A stretch of 64,000 bases of DNA from Phycisphaerae bacterium (GCA_024102815.1 JAGFJJ010000010.1:1-64000), one strand, 5' to 3'; shown: positions 11,728 to 21,470, numbered from the stretch's first letter. Program-made: numbers and translations. Notes: a model not told the origin generated them from the sequence alone.

Positions 11728-12264
11728 ATGGACGAATTCTCCGACGCGTTCCGCGGGGCTTACCGGTCCCTCTGGTTTGTCGCCGTAGGTACGTCCTCAT
11801 GCGCCTCAGAAGCGGACGACATCGTCCAGGAGGCCGCCGTAGTCGCCCTGAAAAAGCTCCACGAGTTTCAACCCGGTACTGATTTTGTCGCCTGGATGGC
11901 CCAGATCGTTCGCTACGTCGGCCTGAATCACTCGCGCAAGCGCCGCAGAAGGCCCATGAACAACGCCGACCCGAGCACTCAGACTGACGCTGCCCATCGT
12001 GCCCATGCGGGCGAAACTCCCGCGCCCGGCAACAGCGCCCTCAAGCACGGCATTCTGACGGCACTGGAGGACGTTTCCGATACGGCGCGAGCCTGCCTTA
12101 TCCTGAGAACCGTCGAGGACATGCCCTATGGCCGGATCGCCGAATTGCTCGAGATACCTGAAGGAACCGCCATGAGCCATGTGCACCGGACCCGGCAGAT
12201 TCTCCGCAAGCGCCTGCGCCAAATCGCGCAGCCGCAGCACAACTGGACCGAGGGGAACGGATGA
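11728..12264 (+). CDS. ECF-type RNA polymerase sigma factor
   Basis: A sigma-70 family factor of the extracytoplasmic-function type, 178 aa. Region 2 covers about residues 5-75 (AYRSLWFVAVGTSSCASEADDIVQEAAVVALKK split over two helices) and region 4 covers about 110-165 with the HTH IAELLEIPEGTAMSHVHRTR. Start ATG 11728 gives MDEFSDAF; ATG 11716 is also possible. It overlaps the next gene by 4 bp (ATGA), the standard arrangement for a sigma factor and its membrane anti-sigma factor. The pair is probably autoregulated. Confidence 0.92.
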   Translation: MDEFSDAFRGAYRSLWFVAVGTSSCASEADDIVQEAAVVALKKLHEFQPGTDFVAWMAQIVRYVGLNHSRKRRRRPMNNADPSTQTDAAHRAHAGETPAPGNSALKHGILTALEDVSDTARACLILRTVEDMPYGRIAELLEIPEGTAMSHVHRTRQILRKRLRQIAQPQHNWTEGNG

Positions 12265-13052
12265 GCCTGGACCCGAACATTCCCATCGATGACCAGCTCG
12301 ACCGTTATCACGACGGCATGATGAGCGAGGACGAGCGCCGCGCATTTGAGCAGCGGCTCGCCTCCGATCCCGAGTTGCGTCGCGAACTCCAGCACCAGGA
12401 CAGGATCGACGCCGAGATCCGCCGAGTCTTCGCACCTCCCCGTGTGGAATCCGAGCGCGCGGACGACGTACTGAACCGGGCACTGGCCGCGACCGCAGGC
12501 GGCACCCGCGCGCCCCGGATGAGTGCAAGTCCTCGATCTCCCTGGCGGTTCGTTGCCGCCCTCGCGGCCGCGCTTGCTATGAGCATCTACGCGGGATGGC
12601 AGGTGTACGAGTTCACCCGCCCCGAGCGCCCGGCCGTGCGATCCTACGTCGTCGGCCCGAAGCGGAGCATGCTCGCCGTCTACCGGGAGGAGCTCGAGAA
12701 GGGGTTCAAGCCCGAGTGGGTCTGCCGAAATGAGGAGGAATTCCGGCGCTCCTTCAGCGACCGATTCGGCCAGGCTCTGGCATTCGCCCACCTGCCCAGG
12801 AACGTCTGCCCGCAAGGCCTCTCCTACGAACACATCTTCTCCACGTTCACCATGCACCTGCTGGTCCGCGTGGACGACCGCGCCGTCGTCGTCTTCGCCG
12901 ACAAGCTGGACCGCGACGAACCCCAGACCCTCCCGCCGGACTCCGACCTGCATCTCCACCGCCGCGTCATCGGCGATCTCGTCCTCTACGAAATCTCGCC
13001 CTTCGCCGAGCCGCGCGTAATACCCTACTTCTTTGATCCCGACGCAAACTGA
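12261..13052 (+). CDS. Anti-sigma factor-like membrane protein
   Basis: 263 aa. The N-terminal cytoplasmic part (about residues 1-75) has the zinc-finger-less anti-sigma form DQLDRYHDGMMSEDERRAFEQRL. A single transmembrane helix lies near residues 93-112 (FVAALAAALAMSIYAGW), followed by a periplasmic domain of about 150 residues. It is translationally coupled to the sigma factor by an ATGA overlap. The partner role is inferred from this coupling and topology. The signal sensed by the periplasmic domain is unknown. Confidence 0.85.
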   Translation: MSLDPNIPIDDQLDRYHDGMMSEDERRAFEQRLASDPELRRELQHQDRIDAEIRRVFAPPRVESERADDVLNRALAATAGGTRAPRMSASPRSPWRFVAALAAALAMSIYAGWQVYEFTRPERPAVRSYVVGPKRSMLAVYREELEKGFKPEWVCRNEEEFRRSFSDRFGQALAFAHLPRNVCPQGLSYEHIFSTFTMHLLVRVDDRAVVVFADKLDRDEPQTLPPDSDLHLHRRVIGDLVLYEISPFAEPRVIPYFFDPDAN

Positions 13053-13088
13053 TCACCCTTCGCAGGCATCGGCGTTCGGCCCAAAACA

Positions 13089-13124
13089 AATCGACCCGGA
13101 CGACGTCTGCCATCCGGGTCGATT
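13089..13124 (-). terminator. Terminator hairpin between convergent genes
   Basis: A perfect 12-bp stem AATCGACCCGGA/TCCGGGTCGATT with a 12-nt loop. On the minus strand it is followed by TGTTTTGG, so it most likely ends the pepF-like transcript. On the plus strand there is no T-run. Confidence 0.75.
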
Positions 13125-13153
13125 GAAATGGCCATTTCGTCAATGCGCAGCGA

Positions 13154-15058
13154 TCAGGCCCCGGGGCCCACCTTCTTCAGCAGCTCCTCCGTCTGATTCA
13201 GAAGGTCCTCGAAGATCTTCATCGCATCGAGAATGGGCTGCGGCGAAGTCATGTCCACGCGGGCCATCTTGAGCATGTCGATCGGATATTTCGTGCTCCC
13301 GCCCTTGAGGAACGACAGATACGCGTCTACCGCTCCCGGCTCCTTGTCCATGATCCGCCGGGCAATGTTCGACGCGGCGCAGTAGCTTGTCGCATACTTG
13401 TACACGTAGAAGTTGTAGTAGAAGTGCGGAATGCGGATCCAGTAGCTGTCCACGAGATCATCGTGCGTGTACGCCGGTCCGTAGTACTTCTTCATGATCT
13501 TCCCGTACTCGGCATCGAGCGCATCGGCCGTGAGCGGCTGTCCCTGCTCGGCCATCTCGTGAACGCGCTGCTCGAACTCGCTGAACATCGTCTGCCGGAA
13601 CACCGTCCCGCGAATGCCCTCCAGGAACTCCACCAGCAGGTACAGCTTGAGCTCCGGATCGGCCGTCTCCTTCAGGACGTAGTTCTGGAGGAGAATCTCG
13701 TTGCAGGTCGAAGCCACCTCGGCGCAGAAGATGTCGTAGTCGGCGTAGATATACGGCTGAGTCGTCCGCGAAAGGTACGAGTGCATCGAGTGACCCATCT
13801 CGTGGGCCAGCGTGGACATGTCCTCGTATCCGCCGTGGAAATTCATCAGGATGTACGGCTGGGTGAGGAACGTCCCGCTCGAATAGGCTCCGCTGCGCTT
13901 GCCCTTGGTGGGATACACGTCCACCCAACGGGACTCGAAACCCGTCGTCATGGCCTTGATGTACTCGTCTCCCAGCGGAGCGAGGGCCGTTTCAATCTTC
14001 TTCACCGCCGGGTCGTATTCGATCTCATACTTCTGCTCCGTGACAAACGGGGCGAAGAGATCGTACGCGTGCACGCCGTCCTTCAGGTTCAGCGCCTGCT
14101 TGCGGATCTTCTGATAGCGATGAAGCAGCGGCAGATTATCATTGATCGTCTTGATCAGATTGTTGTACACCTCCGTGGGAATATTGCCGCCGTCCAGCGC
14201 CGCCGCCAGGCAACTGTCGTATCCCCTGGCCCTCACGTTCATGATGTGCGTTTGCACGACGCCGTTGAGCAGCGCGGCCGCCGTATTGCGGAATTCGCGA
14301 TACGTACCCACGATCCCTTCATACGCCGCCTTGCGCACGTCGCGATTCGTATTGCGCATGAACAGGTAGAACGCGGAGTCACTCAGCTCCACGTTGTCGC
14401 CCTTCTCGTTCTTGATCGTGGGGAACTTCATGTCGGCGTCCTTCAGGAAGCTGTAGGCCTGATAGGGCGTCGACGTCACCTCGCCGGTCAGCGCCATGAG
14501 CTCTTCCTCGCGCGGAGAGAGGATGTGCGCCTTCTGCCGGAACAAGTTGTCGAAGTACTGCCGATACAGCGCCAGCACCGGATTGTCACTCATCCAGGAA
14601 TCCAGCGTCTCTTTCGGAATAGACGTGAGCTCAGGCTCCAGCCATGACGTGGACCGGCTGTAGTTGACCGCCAGCGAACGAGCCCGCGAGCGCATGGCCT
14701 GCGTATCGCCCTCGCGCAGGTCCTGGTCGGCCAGCAGAGACGCGTACACGTAGACCCGCTCCAGCCGGGCGGCAGCGTCATCGCGTGCCTTCAGCACACC
14801 CAGGAGCTGGCTCGGCCCCCGGCTGGGCATGCCCTGCATGCTGCCCAACTCGGTGATCTGCTTCTCGACGGCCTTGTACTCATCCTCCCAGGCGCCCTTG
14901 TTGATGAAGATCGTCTCGGTCGCCCAGGTGTATTGCTTGGGAACCTCGCTGCGATCGAGGACGCGCTGGGTCTCCTCTGCTCGGGTCGTCGAGGCGGACG
15001 AACTCATAACCGTCACCATCCCTGCCATCGATAAGAGTAGGAAGCGGAACGAAAACAT
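13154..15058 (-). CDS. pepF: Oligoendopeptidase F-like M3 metallopeptidase, exported
   Basis: A zinc peptidase of family M3B, 634 aa. The active-site HExxH is HEMGH at about residue 417 in LAHEMGHSMHSYL, with the downstream glutamate helix (ADYDIFCAEVASTCNEILL). Typical M3B length is about 600 aa. The extra N-terminus (MFSFRFLLLSMAGMVTVM) looks like a signal peptide ending near STTRAEE, so the enzyme is probably periplasmic, unlike cytoplasmic PepF of Firmicutes. Transcribed alone, convergent with the anti-sigma gene. Confidence 0.95.
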   Translation of the reverse strand: MFSFRFLLLSMAGMVTVMSSSASTTRAEETQRVLDRSEVPKQYTWATETIFINKGAWEDEYKAVEKQITELGSMQGMPSRGPSQLLGVLKARDDAAARLERVYVYASLLADQDLREGDTQAMRSRARSLAVNYSRSTSWLEPELTSIPKETLDSWMSDNPVLALYRQYFDNLFRQKAHILSPREEELMALTGEVTSTPYQAYSFLKDADMKFPTIKNEKGDNVELSDSAFYLFMRNTNRDVRKAAYEGIVGTYREFRNTAAALLNGVVQTHIMNVRARGYDSCLAAALDGGNIPTEVYNNLIKTINDNLPLLHRYQKIRKQALNLKDGVHAYDLFAPFVTEQKYEIEYDPAVKKIETALAPLGDEYIKAMTTGFESRWVDVYPTKGKRSGAYSSGTFLTQPYILMNFHGGYEDMSTLAHEMGHSMHSYLSRTTQPYIYADYDIFCAEVASTCNEILLQNYVLKETADPELKLYLLVEFLEGIRGTVFRQTMFSEFEQRVHEMAEQGQPLTADALDAEYGKIMKKYYGPAYTHDDLVDSYWIRIPHFYYNFYVYKYATSYCAASNIARRIMDKEPGAVDAYLSFLKGGSTKYPIDMLKMARVDMTSPQPILDAMKIFEDLLNQTEELLKKVGPGA

Positions 15059-15205
15059 CGGGGAAGTCTCGCAACGGGGCGTATGGAATGAGCTTGCCCG
15101 CGGCGACCCCGCCTGCCGCGGCGCGGGCGCGTCGGCCTTACGCTGTAGGTCAACGAATCGTCAGACTATCGACCCGCCGCCGACGCCGCAAGTCAGATCT
15201 GGTAA

Positions 15206-15292
15206 CGGAGCGGGAGGGATTCGAACCCTCGGTGCAGTTACCCGCACACCGCATTTCCAGTGCGGTCCCTTCAGCCACTCGGACACCGCTCC
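15206..15292 (-). tRNA. tRNA-Ser(GGA)
   Basis: An 87-nt class II tRNA on the minus strand. Acceptor stem GGAGCGG/CCGCTCC with discriminator G, anticodon loop CTGGAAA closed by CCGCA/TGCGG, a long variable arm, and T-loop GGTTCGAATCC. Anticodon GGA reads UCC/UCU. Confidence 0.97.
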
Positions 15293-15380
15293 GGGGCACT
15301 TCGCACGATCCGCCATCTCGCGGACCGCGCGGACCCGCAAGTCTAATCCCCACCGCAGTCCCGGTAAAGGTTTTGCCATC

Positions 15381-15424
15381 CCGAGCCCCCGTCATTCCGG
15401 CCGAAGCCGGAATCCGGTCCTGCC
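15381..15424. repeat. REP-like GTCATTCCGG repeat
   Basis: CCGTCATTCCGGCC...GCCGGAATCCGG forms a short palindrome of the dispersed type also seen near 8185, 27615 and 60250. It lies in the tRNA-Ser to S9-peptidase gap (15293-15620), where I see no gene. Confidence 0.6.
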
Positions 15425-15620
15425 CGCTTGTCGGCTCGGCAACGAATAGTTTCGACAATAAGTAACACGCCGTCTTCCCTTACCCCCGGTTATCATCTAT
15501 TGGTGTTGGAACCGCCGCACGGCCCGTCCGTACGGCGACGACGCAACTCGGCCGGCGCCGTTCACGATAAAGCGCAGCGACGTCACCGTTGCCATGAATC
15601 GAAAACGCGGAGCGAGCAAC

Positions 15621-17582
15621 ATGAATCGAATGAACTACGCAGGAGGCATCATCCTCATCGCCTGTGCACTCATGAGCCCAAGAACTTTCACCCCGAACGC
15701 CAAGGCCGAGCTGCCGCCCCTCATCCCGAGGAAGGTTCTTTTCGGAAACCCCGACCGCGTGTCCCCGCAGGTCTCCCCGGACGGCAAGCTCCTCGCGTAC
15801 ATCGCGCCCGACGAAGGCGTCCTCAACGTCTGGGTACGAACAGTCGGCGCCAGCGACGACCGCGCCGTCACCGAGGACCGCAAGCGCGGCATTCGCTACT
15901 ACACCTGGGCGGAGAACAGCCGCCAGCTCCTCTACATTCAGGACAAGGACGGCGACGAGAACTGGCATGTCTACGCGACCGACATCGCCACGGAGAACAC
16001 CCGCGACCTGACCCCGATCAACGGCATCCAGGCCCGCATTCTCGCCACCGAGCCCCAGTTTCCCAACGAAGTCCTCGTCGCAATCAACGAGCGCAATCCG
16101 CAACTTCATGACGTCTACCGCGTCGATCTCCGTACCGCCGAACGCAACATGGTCGCCGAGAACGACCAGGGCTTCATCGGCTGGCTGGCCGACCAGAACC
16201 TCGCCGTGCGCGGTGCCATGCAGGCCACGCCCGATGGCGGCACGCGCCTCCTTGTCCGCGACACCGTCCGCGCCCCGTGGCGCCCGCTCGTATCATGGGA
16301 TACGGCCGATGCCCTCAACAGCGGACCCGTCGCCTTCACCGCCGACGGCCGGTCCATGTACATCATCAGCAGCGCCGGCAGCAACACCGGCGAACTCCGC
16401 CGTGTGGACCTCGCCACCGGCAAGCAGACCACCCTTGCCTCCGATCCCCAGGCCGACGTCTCCAGCCTCTTCATTCACCCCGTGACCCGCGTGGTGCAGG
16501 CCGTGGCCTTCACCAAGGAACGCGAGGAGTGGAAGGTGCTCGATCCCGCCATCGCCGATGACTTCGATGCCCTGCGCAAGGCCCATCGCGGCGATTTCAC
16601 CATCATCAACCGCGATCGCGCCGACCGCACCTGGCTCGTCGCCTACGTCACCGACGACGGACCGGTCTATTACTACGCCTGGCAGCGCCCGGAGAAAAAG
16701 GCCGAGTTCCTCTTCACCAACCGCAAGGAGCTTGTCGACCTCACGCTCGCCCGCATGGAGCCCATCGCCTACCAGGCCCGTGACGGCCTCGTGGTTCACG
16801 GCTACCTCACCCTCCCGCCCGGGCTGGAGCCCAAGAACCTGCCGCTTGTGCTCAACGTCCATGGCGGACCTTGGTACCGCGACACCTGGGGCTACAACGG
16901 CGAGGTCCAGTGGCTCGCCAACCGCGGCTACGCCGTTCTTCAGGTGAACTTCCGCGGCTCGACCGGTTACGGCAAGGGGTTCCTCAATGCCGGCAACCGT
17001 GAGTGGGGCGGCAAGATGCAGGACGATCTCGTCGACGCCGTGAAGTGGGCGATCGAGAGGGGCTTCGCCGATCCCAAGCGTATCGCCATCTACGGCGGCT
17101 CCTACGGCGGATACGCCACCCTCCGAGGCATGACGTCCACACCCGAACTCTTCGCCTGCGGCGTCAGCATCGTCGGCCCCAGCAACCTCATCACCTTCAT
17201 GAAGAGCATTCCGCCCTACTGGAAACCGCTCGAACCCATCTTCTTCGAGCGCGTCGGCAATCCCGAAAAGGACGCCGAGTTCCTGAAGGAACGCTCCCCG
17301 CTGACCCACGTGGACAAGATCACTAATCCCCTGCTCATCGCCCAGGGTGCCAATGATCCGCGGGTCAACCGCGCGGAGTCCCTCCAGATCGTCGAAGCCA
17401 TGAAGGCCAAGAGCAAAACAGTCGAGTACGTCGAGTATCCCGACGAAGGCCACGGCCTCGCCCGACCCGAGAACCGCCTCGACTTCTACACCAAGGCCGA
17501 GAAATTCCTATCCGAGCACGTCGGAGGCCGGTACGAAAAATCCCCCGACGACGGCGGCGGCCCATCCTCACATTCGGATTGA
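15621..17582 (+). CDS. S9 family prolyl oligopeptidase-type peptidase, exported
   Basis: A serine peptidase of family S9 (acylaminoacyl-/dipeptidyl-peptidase type), about 653 aa. A signal peptide-like N-terminus is followed by a beta-propeller region (about residues 40-370) with repeated DG..L.Y blades, then an alpha/beta hydrolase domain. The nucleophile lies in GGSYGGYA (Ser about 494), the Asp probably in GANDPRVN (about 577) and the His in DEGHG (about 609). ATG 15621 is chosen for the GGAGCGAG ribosome site; ATG 15594 is in frame upstream. Two hairpin repeats follow the stop. Confidence 0.95.
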   Translation: MNRMNYAGGIILIACALMSPRTFTPNAKAELPPLIPRKVLFGNPDRVSPQVSPDGKLLAYIAPDEGVLNVWVRTVGASDDRAVTEDRKRGIRYYTWAENSRQLLYIQDKDGDENWHVYATDIATENTRDLTPINGIQARILATEPQFPNEVLVAINERNPQLHDVYRVDLRTAERNMVAENDQGFIGWLADQNLAVRGAMQATPDGGTRLLVRDTVRAPWRPLVSWDTADALNSGPVAFTADGRSMYIISSAGSNTGELRRVDLATGKQTTLASDPQADVSSLFIHPVTRVVQAVAFTKEREEWKVLDPAIADDFDALRKAHRGDFTIINRDRADRTWLVAYVTDDGPVYYYAWQRPEKKAEFLFTNRKELVDLTLARMEPIAYQARDGLVVHGYLTLPPGLEPKNLPLVLNVHGGPWYRDTWGYNGEVQWLANRGYAVLQVNFRGSTGYGKGFLNAGNREWGGKMQDDLVDAVKWAIERGFADPKRIAIYGGSYGGYATLRGMTSTPELFACGVSIVGPSNLITFMKSIPPYWKPLEPIFFERVGNPEKDAEFLKERSPLTHVDKITNPLLIAQGANDPRVNRAESLQIVEAMKAKSKTVEYVEYPDEGHGLARPENRLDFYTKAEKFLSEHVGGRYEKSPDDGGGPSSHSD

Positions 17583-17591
17583 CGCCCGTCG

Positions 17592-17640
17592 GGTCCGCCC
17601 TGCGGACCATGTTCCCGTGTGCCACTGCTCTTGAGCAGTG
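17592..17640. repeat. Two palindromic repeats after S9 peptidase
   Basis: GGTCCGC-CCT-GCGGACC (17592-17608) is followed by CACTGCTC-TT-GAGCAGTG (17623-17640). The second, with its GTGTGC leader, recurs identically over 24 bp at 26757-26780. It may also act as a transcription end signal. Confidence 0.8.
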
Positions 17641-17745
17641 CAGTCCCTGCCCGTCCAGGGATTGCCCCCATTCGATTAACATACCCGCCCTCCATCCGTC
17701 CCATACGGCAACGACACGGCAACGCCGTTCCCGGAGCCGACAGGC

Positions 17746-20349
17746 ATGTATCGAACACGAACGAATCCCCGTACGCGCAACCTGATTTGGGCGCCCCTCT
17801 TCGCCCTTGCCTCTGCCCAATCCACCCTCGCCGCAGGGAACGCGGCCCCGCAGCTTGCTCGCCCCGCCGACGCCGCCCCGCCGGCCCTCCGCTTCGCTCA
17901 CTCCCCCGACGGCCTCGAGTTCCGCGACACCGGCGTTGTCTTCGCCAAGCGGGCCGCCGCACCCGACCTCTTCCGCATGCCCGGCGGAACGCTGCTCGCC
18001 CTCTTCGACCACGCCCCCGACACCGCCACCCCCAACCGCTACGCCGCCCACGTCTGCTTCTCGCGCGACGACGGCAAGACCTGGTCACGCCCCCAACCGG
18101 TCGACATCACCGACCGCGCCAAGCGGAGGCACCTTGCCATCCAGGGTGACATTTTCCTGGCACCGGACGGCATCATTCGACTCTACTTCGTTGAACCGGT
18201 TGCAGATGCCCGCGCGTCACGCTCCGGGGGAAACCGCAGCCACTTTCGCCTCCGTTCCGCCGTCACCCGCGACGGCATCCATTACCGGCTTGACGAGCGT
18301 TTCCGCGCCCCCGACTGGGGCGACCGCGTCGCCGACCCCACGCCCATCGTGATCGACAACCGTGTCCACCTGCTTATCCGCGCGGCCGAGAACGAAGACG
18401 ATAAGTCCTCGGCTCTTCGCCACGCCGTGTCCCGCGACGCCCGCCGATTCGCCCGCCTCGCCCCGCCGGATCTCCCTCGCGACGCCGTTCCCTTCGCGAC
18501 GGTCAAGCTCGCCGATCGCCTGCGCATCTACGTCGCCACGCCGGACGGCATCCGCTCCGCCACGTCGCGCGACGCCCGCCGCTGGGATATGGAAGACGGC
18601 GTTCGTCTCGCCGACGCCACGGACGCGGCCGTCGTCCGCCTCGTGGACGGCTCGTACCTCATGCTCTACCGCCCCGCTGATCCCGCATCGCTCCCATCCG
18701 ATTCGCCCGGGTTGACATCGTCCCTGACGCAATCCCTGTATGGATACGACCTCGACGCGCCATCGGCCGATGCCGCCGTCATGGCACTCGACACCGGCCA
18801 GCCGGACACCGGGCACATGCCCACGGACGCAGACAGCGGCGATTCCAGCGGCAGTGCCAACAGCTTGGAAGCATCCGACGCCTCCATGCAGGGGGGTGAC
18901 GACTTCGACTCTGATTCGGACGTTGCCTCTTCAGACGCCGGCACAGATCCAGTCGACGCGAAGGCCACCGATCCCGACGACGAAGGCCATGCGGAAATAC
19001 TCGATGAAATGTCGCCGTTTCCCGACCCCGACGGCTTCGCTCCCCTGCCGGATTTCACCAACCCCGTCGATTACTTGAGCTGGTACCGCGACTACTCGGC
19101 CAACCCCGCCGGAACTGCTGCCTACGACGCTTACACGCAGTTGATTCCACTCGATCAATCCCAGGACGGCCGCGGCACTGTCTGGCCGGAGGACACCACG
19201 AACATGTTCTCCGACCCCGATTACGATGGACCACCCCGCCCCTGGAATCCCGCGGACCACCCTGACTGGGAATCCTCCTACCAGGCCATGCGCGATCTTG
19301 TAGACCGCTTCCGCGATGCCTCCGAGCTCGACGGCTACGCCACCCCCGCCGCCACCCGCGACAGCACCAACATCCTGCTCGGAATCCTCCTGCCCTCGCT
19401 TGCTCCACACCGCGCCCTGGCAAAGCAGACCCTGGCCGACGCCTGGCGGATGGAGAACGGCAGAGTACCGCCGGAGCGCATGCGCCAGGCTTTTCAGACC
19501 ACTCTCCGCGCCGCCGCGCACATGGAGGAGGGAGCCACCCTGATCGAGGGTCTCGTCGGTCTCGCCGAGTGCAGACTCGTTCGTGACAACGCCCGCGCCG
19601 CCCTCGCTCAAGACGTATTCAATTCGCCCGAGCAGATCGCCGAAACGCTGCACACGCTGCGCGAATACGACCGCCCTGGCCCTGACCCGACGTTCGCCTT
19701 GCGCGGCGAACATGCCGCCGCTATGGACCTGATCCAATACATGTTCACCCCACCCGCCCCCGACGGAACGCCGCAGTACCATCCCGAGCGCGGTCAGGAT
19801 CTGCTCTCCGAATTCGTCGACGACCCGGTCCGAATCGATCTCGGCCGGCTCACGCCCAACGATGCCTACCGCTCAATTGCCACGCTTGATAACCACTACC
19901 GTGAGCTGGCTCAGATGATGAGCATCGGCTATCCCACGGTCCGCGCAGCCGATATCGCCGCCATGGAAACCGTCAACGCCCAATCGACGCCGCTCACCAA
20001 AGTCCTCCTGCCCTCGCTCAGCCGCCTGTACAGCCTTCACGCCCGCGCCGAGGCCGACCGCCGCGCGACGCAGCTTGCCTACGCCACGGAGCTCTTCCGC
20101 GCCCGCAACGGCCGCTGGCCCGCCTCGCTGGCGGAACTTCCCGCCACCGAAATCGCCCCGGAAGCGCGCACCGATCCCTTCACCGGACGCGATTTCGGCT
20201 ATCGCGTCGATGACAACGGACCGCGCATCTATTCGCTTTCGGAAAACGCCCGCGATGACGGCGGCGTTCATGCGCCGCGCTGGAACGATCGACTTGAAAG
20301 CGAAGACGCCTCCGATGACTACGTCTTCTGGCCGCCCCAAGAGAAGTGA
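17746..20349 (+). CDS. Large secreted protein: sialidase-like propeller plus pilin-like tail
   Basis: 867 aa with a signal peptide (NLIWAPLFALASAQSTLAAG). About residues 35-310 resemble a sialidase/glycosyl-hydrolase-like beta-propeller, with Asp-box-like FSRDDGKTWSRP and repeats of the DGIRSATSRDARRW kind. A low-complexity acidic linker (about 340-420, rich in D, S, T) follows. The C-terminal ~450 residues are helical and end with a segment (ATELFRARNGRWPASLAEL, then DPFTGRDFGYRV) that I know from pseudopilin-like planctomycete proteins. Enzymatic activity is not established. It is flanked by repeats on both sides and is not in an obvious operon. Confidence 0.8.
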   Translation: MYRTRTNPRTRNLIWAPLFALASAQSTLAAGNAAPQLARPADAAPPALRFAHSPDGLEFRDTGVVFAKRAAAPDLFRMPGGTLLALFDHAPDTATPNRYAAHVCFSRDDGKTWSRPQPVDITDRAKRRHLAIQGDIFLAPDGIIRLYFVEPVADARASRSGGNRSHFRLRSAVTRDGIHYRLDERFRAPDWGDRVADPTPIVIDNRVHLLIRAAENEDDKSSALRHAVSRDARRFARLAPPDLPRDAVPFATVKLADRLRIYVATPDGIRSATSRDARRWDMEDGVRLADATDAAVVRLVDGSYLMLYRPADPASLPSDSPGLTSSLTQSLYGYDLDAPSADAAVMALDTGQPDTGHMPTDADSGDSSGSANSLEASDASMQGGDDFDSDSDVASSDAGTDPVDAKATDPDDEGHAEILDEMSPFPDPDGFAPLPDFTNPVDYLSWYRDYSANPAGTAAYDAYTQLIPLDQSQDGRGTVWPEDTTNMFSDPDYDGPPRPWNPADHPDWESSYQAMRDLVDRFRDASELDGYATPAATRDSTNILLGILLPSLAPHRALAKQTLADAWRMENGRVPPERMRQAFQTTLRAAAHMEEGATLIEGLVGLAECRLVRDNARAALAQDVFNSPEQIAETLHTLREYDRPGPDPTFALRGEHAAAMDLIQYMFTPPAPDGTPQYHPERGQDLLSEFVDDPVRIDLGRLTPNDAYRSIATLDNHYRELAQMMSIGYPTVRAADIAAMETVNAQSTPLTKVLLPSLSRLYSLHARAEADRRATQLAYATELFRARNGRWPASLAELPATEIAPEARTDPFTGRDFGYRVDDNGPRIYSLSENARDDGGVHAPRWNDRLESEDASDDYVFWPPQEK

Positions 20350-20593
20350 CCCCGGAAGCGAGGCGACCAGCAGCGACTGACCGGCAGAAACCCACCGGCA
20401 TGACACGGCGCGCTATGAGCATGGTGCAACCCACAACACGCGCCCGGCGACCGGAATTTCGCGAAATGCAGCACGCAATCGGCGACAGAACAAAGAACCG
20501 TAGGCTTCCGCTCTCCGATTCCCTCCGTTCCGGCGCAAACTGGAATTCAGACCCTCCCCGGAATCTCATCCGGCACGGCTCGTGAGCCAATCT
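20350..20593. other. Gene-free stretch
   Basis: No supported gene. Together with the repeat array to its right it separates two convergent genes by 486 bp. Confidence 0.5.
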
Positions 20594-20840
20594 TGCTATT
20601 GCCTACTGCCTATTATTGCCTCTTGCCTGCTGCCTATTGCCTACTGCCTATTGCCTTTCTTCTCTTCCCCTTCGTGCCTCCGTGCCTCCGTGGCTACGTC
20701 GCTTCTTCCTCCGTGCCTCCGTGCCATCTTCCTACTGCCTACTGCCTATTGCCTATTGCCTACTGCCTATTGCCTATTGCCTTCCTTCTCTTCCCCTCCG
20801 TGCCTCCGTGCCTCCGTGGCTACGTCGCTTCTTCCTCAAC
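20594..20840 (-). repeat. Long composite heptad/octad repeat
   Basis: Two near-identical ~110-bp units, each with heptads (CTATTGC series), CTTCTCTTCCCC and octads (GTGCCTCC). The G-rich strand is the minus strand, which codes for the adjacent hemerythrin-like gene whose stop it abuts. Confidence 0.9.
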
Positions 20841-21291
20841 TCTCCCCCCCGATATCATGCCACAGCGCCAGGTACAGCACCCGGTCCTCCTCCGCCTCGT
20901 GCCGCCGCACCACCGCGATCAGCTCCCGCACCCGCGCCGCGAACACGAACCGGTCCTCCAGACCAAGATCGGCCAGCGTCTCCGACGTCCGAATCAGCCG
21001 GTCCAGAGCGCCGATCATCGTCGAGTGCTCATTCCGCAGCGCCTCGAACTGGGCCAAATAGCGCGGAGCGATCTCCTTCGCATCCTTCGGCGTCTCCAAT
21101 ACACCGATGGCATGATGAATCCGCATCTGCGCGTGAAGCTCGCGAAGGGCCTGATCAATCACACCGAGATCACAGCCCTCCACCCCGCCATCACGACCTT
21201 CGTCCAGAATCCGCTCCAGCCGGTCCACGAAAGGCCCGATTTCGCTGGCGCGCGTTTGCCCGCTCTCCATTTCCGACGGTAAGCTGGACAT
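20836..21291 (-). CDS. Hemerythrin-like helical protein
   Basis: 151 aa, all helical. Histidines and carboxylates sit in a hemerythrin-like spacing: MRIHHAIGVLE, LRNEHSTMIGALDRLIR, and VVRRHEAEEDRVLYLALWHD. The canonical H-HxxxE-HxxxH-HxxxxD pattern is not exact, so metal binding is plausible but unproven. It is divergent from the selenoprotein gene across about 200 bp, which may suggest a common redox or oxygen theme. Confidence 0.65.
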   Translation of the reverse strand: MSSLPSEMESGQTRASEIGPFVDRLERILDEGRDGGVEGCDLGVIDQALRELHAQMRIHHAIGVLETPKDAKEIAPRYLAQFEALRNEHSTMIGALDRLIRTSETLADLGLEDRFVFAARVRELIAVVRRHEAEEDRVLYLALWHDIGGES

Positions 21292-21448
21292 GTCTTGACC
21301 TCCTGAGGAAGGGGGATTTCGACACCGGCCGCGCTGGGATTTCGACCGTCCCGTGGAACCCGGCCCGCGCGGCCCATTCTACCGGGGCCCGCAGTCGGCG
21401 ACCAGCCTCCACCGGCGCCGCCATGCGAGCGCCGCTCCGACGCCGGTG

Positions 21449-21470
21449 TGCCGCTGCCCCGAGGCAGTGC
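21449..21470. repeat. Variant of the GTGTGCC palindrome
   Basis: GTGTGCCGCTGCCCCGAGGC followed by AGTG resembles the repeats at 17617 and 26757, with a CTGCC/GGCAG stem. It lies 24 bp upstream of the selenoprotein start. Confidence 0.55.

Noticed and set aside
15206-15292. tRNA-Ser as a second integration site
   Set aside because: I found no second copy of its 3' end and no integrase nearby.
20594-20840. Peptides of the [13 protein letters not shown] type in several frames
   Set aside because: They are translations of the C-rich strand of the heptads and begin or end at random points. Not proteins.
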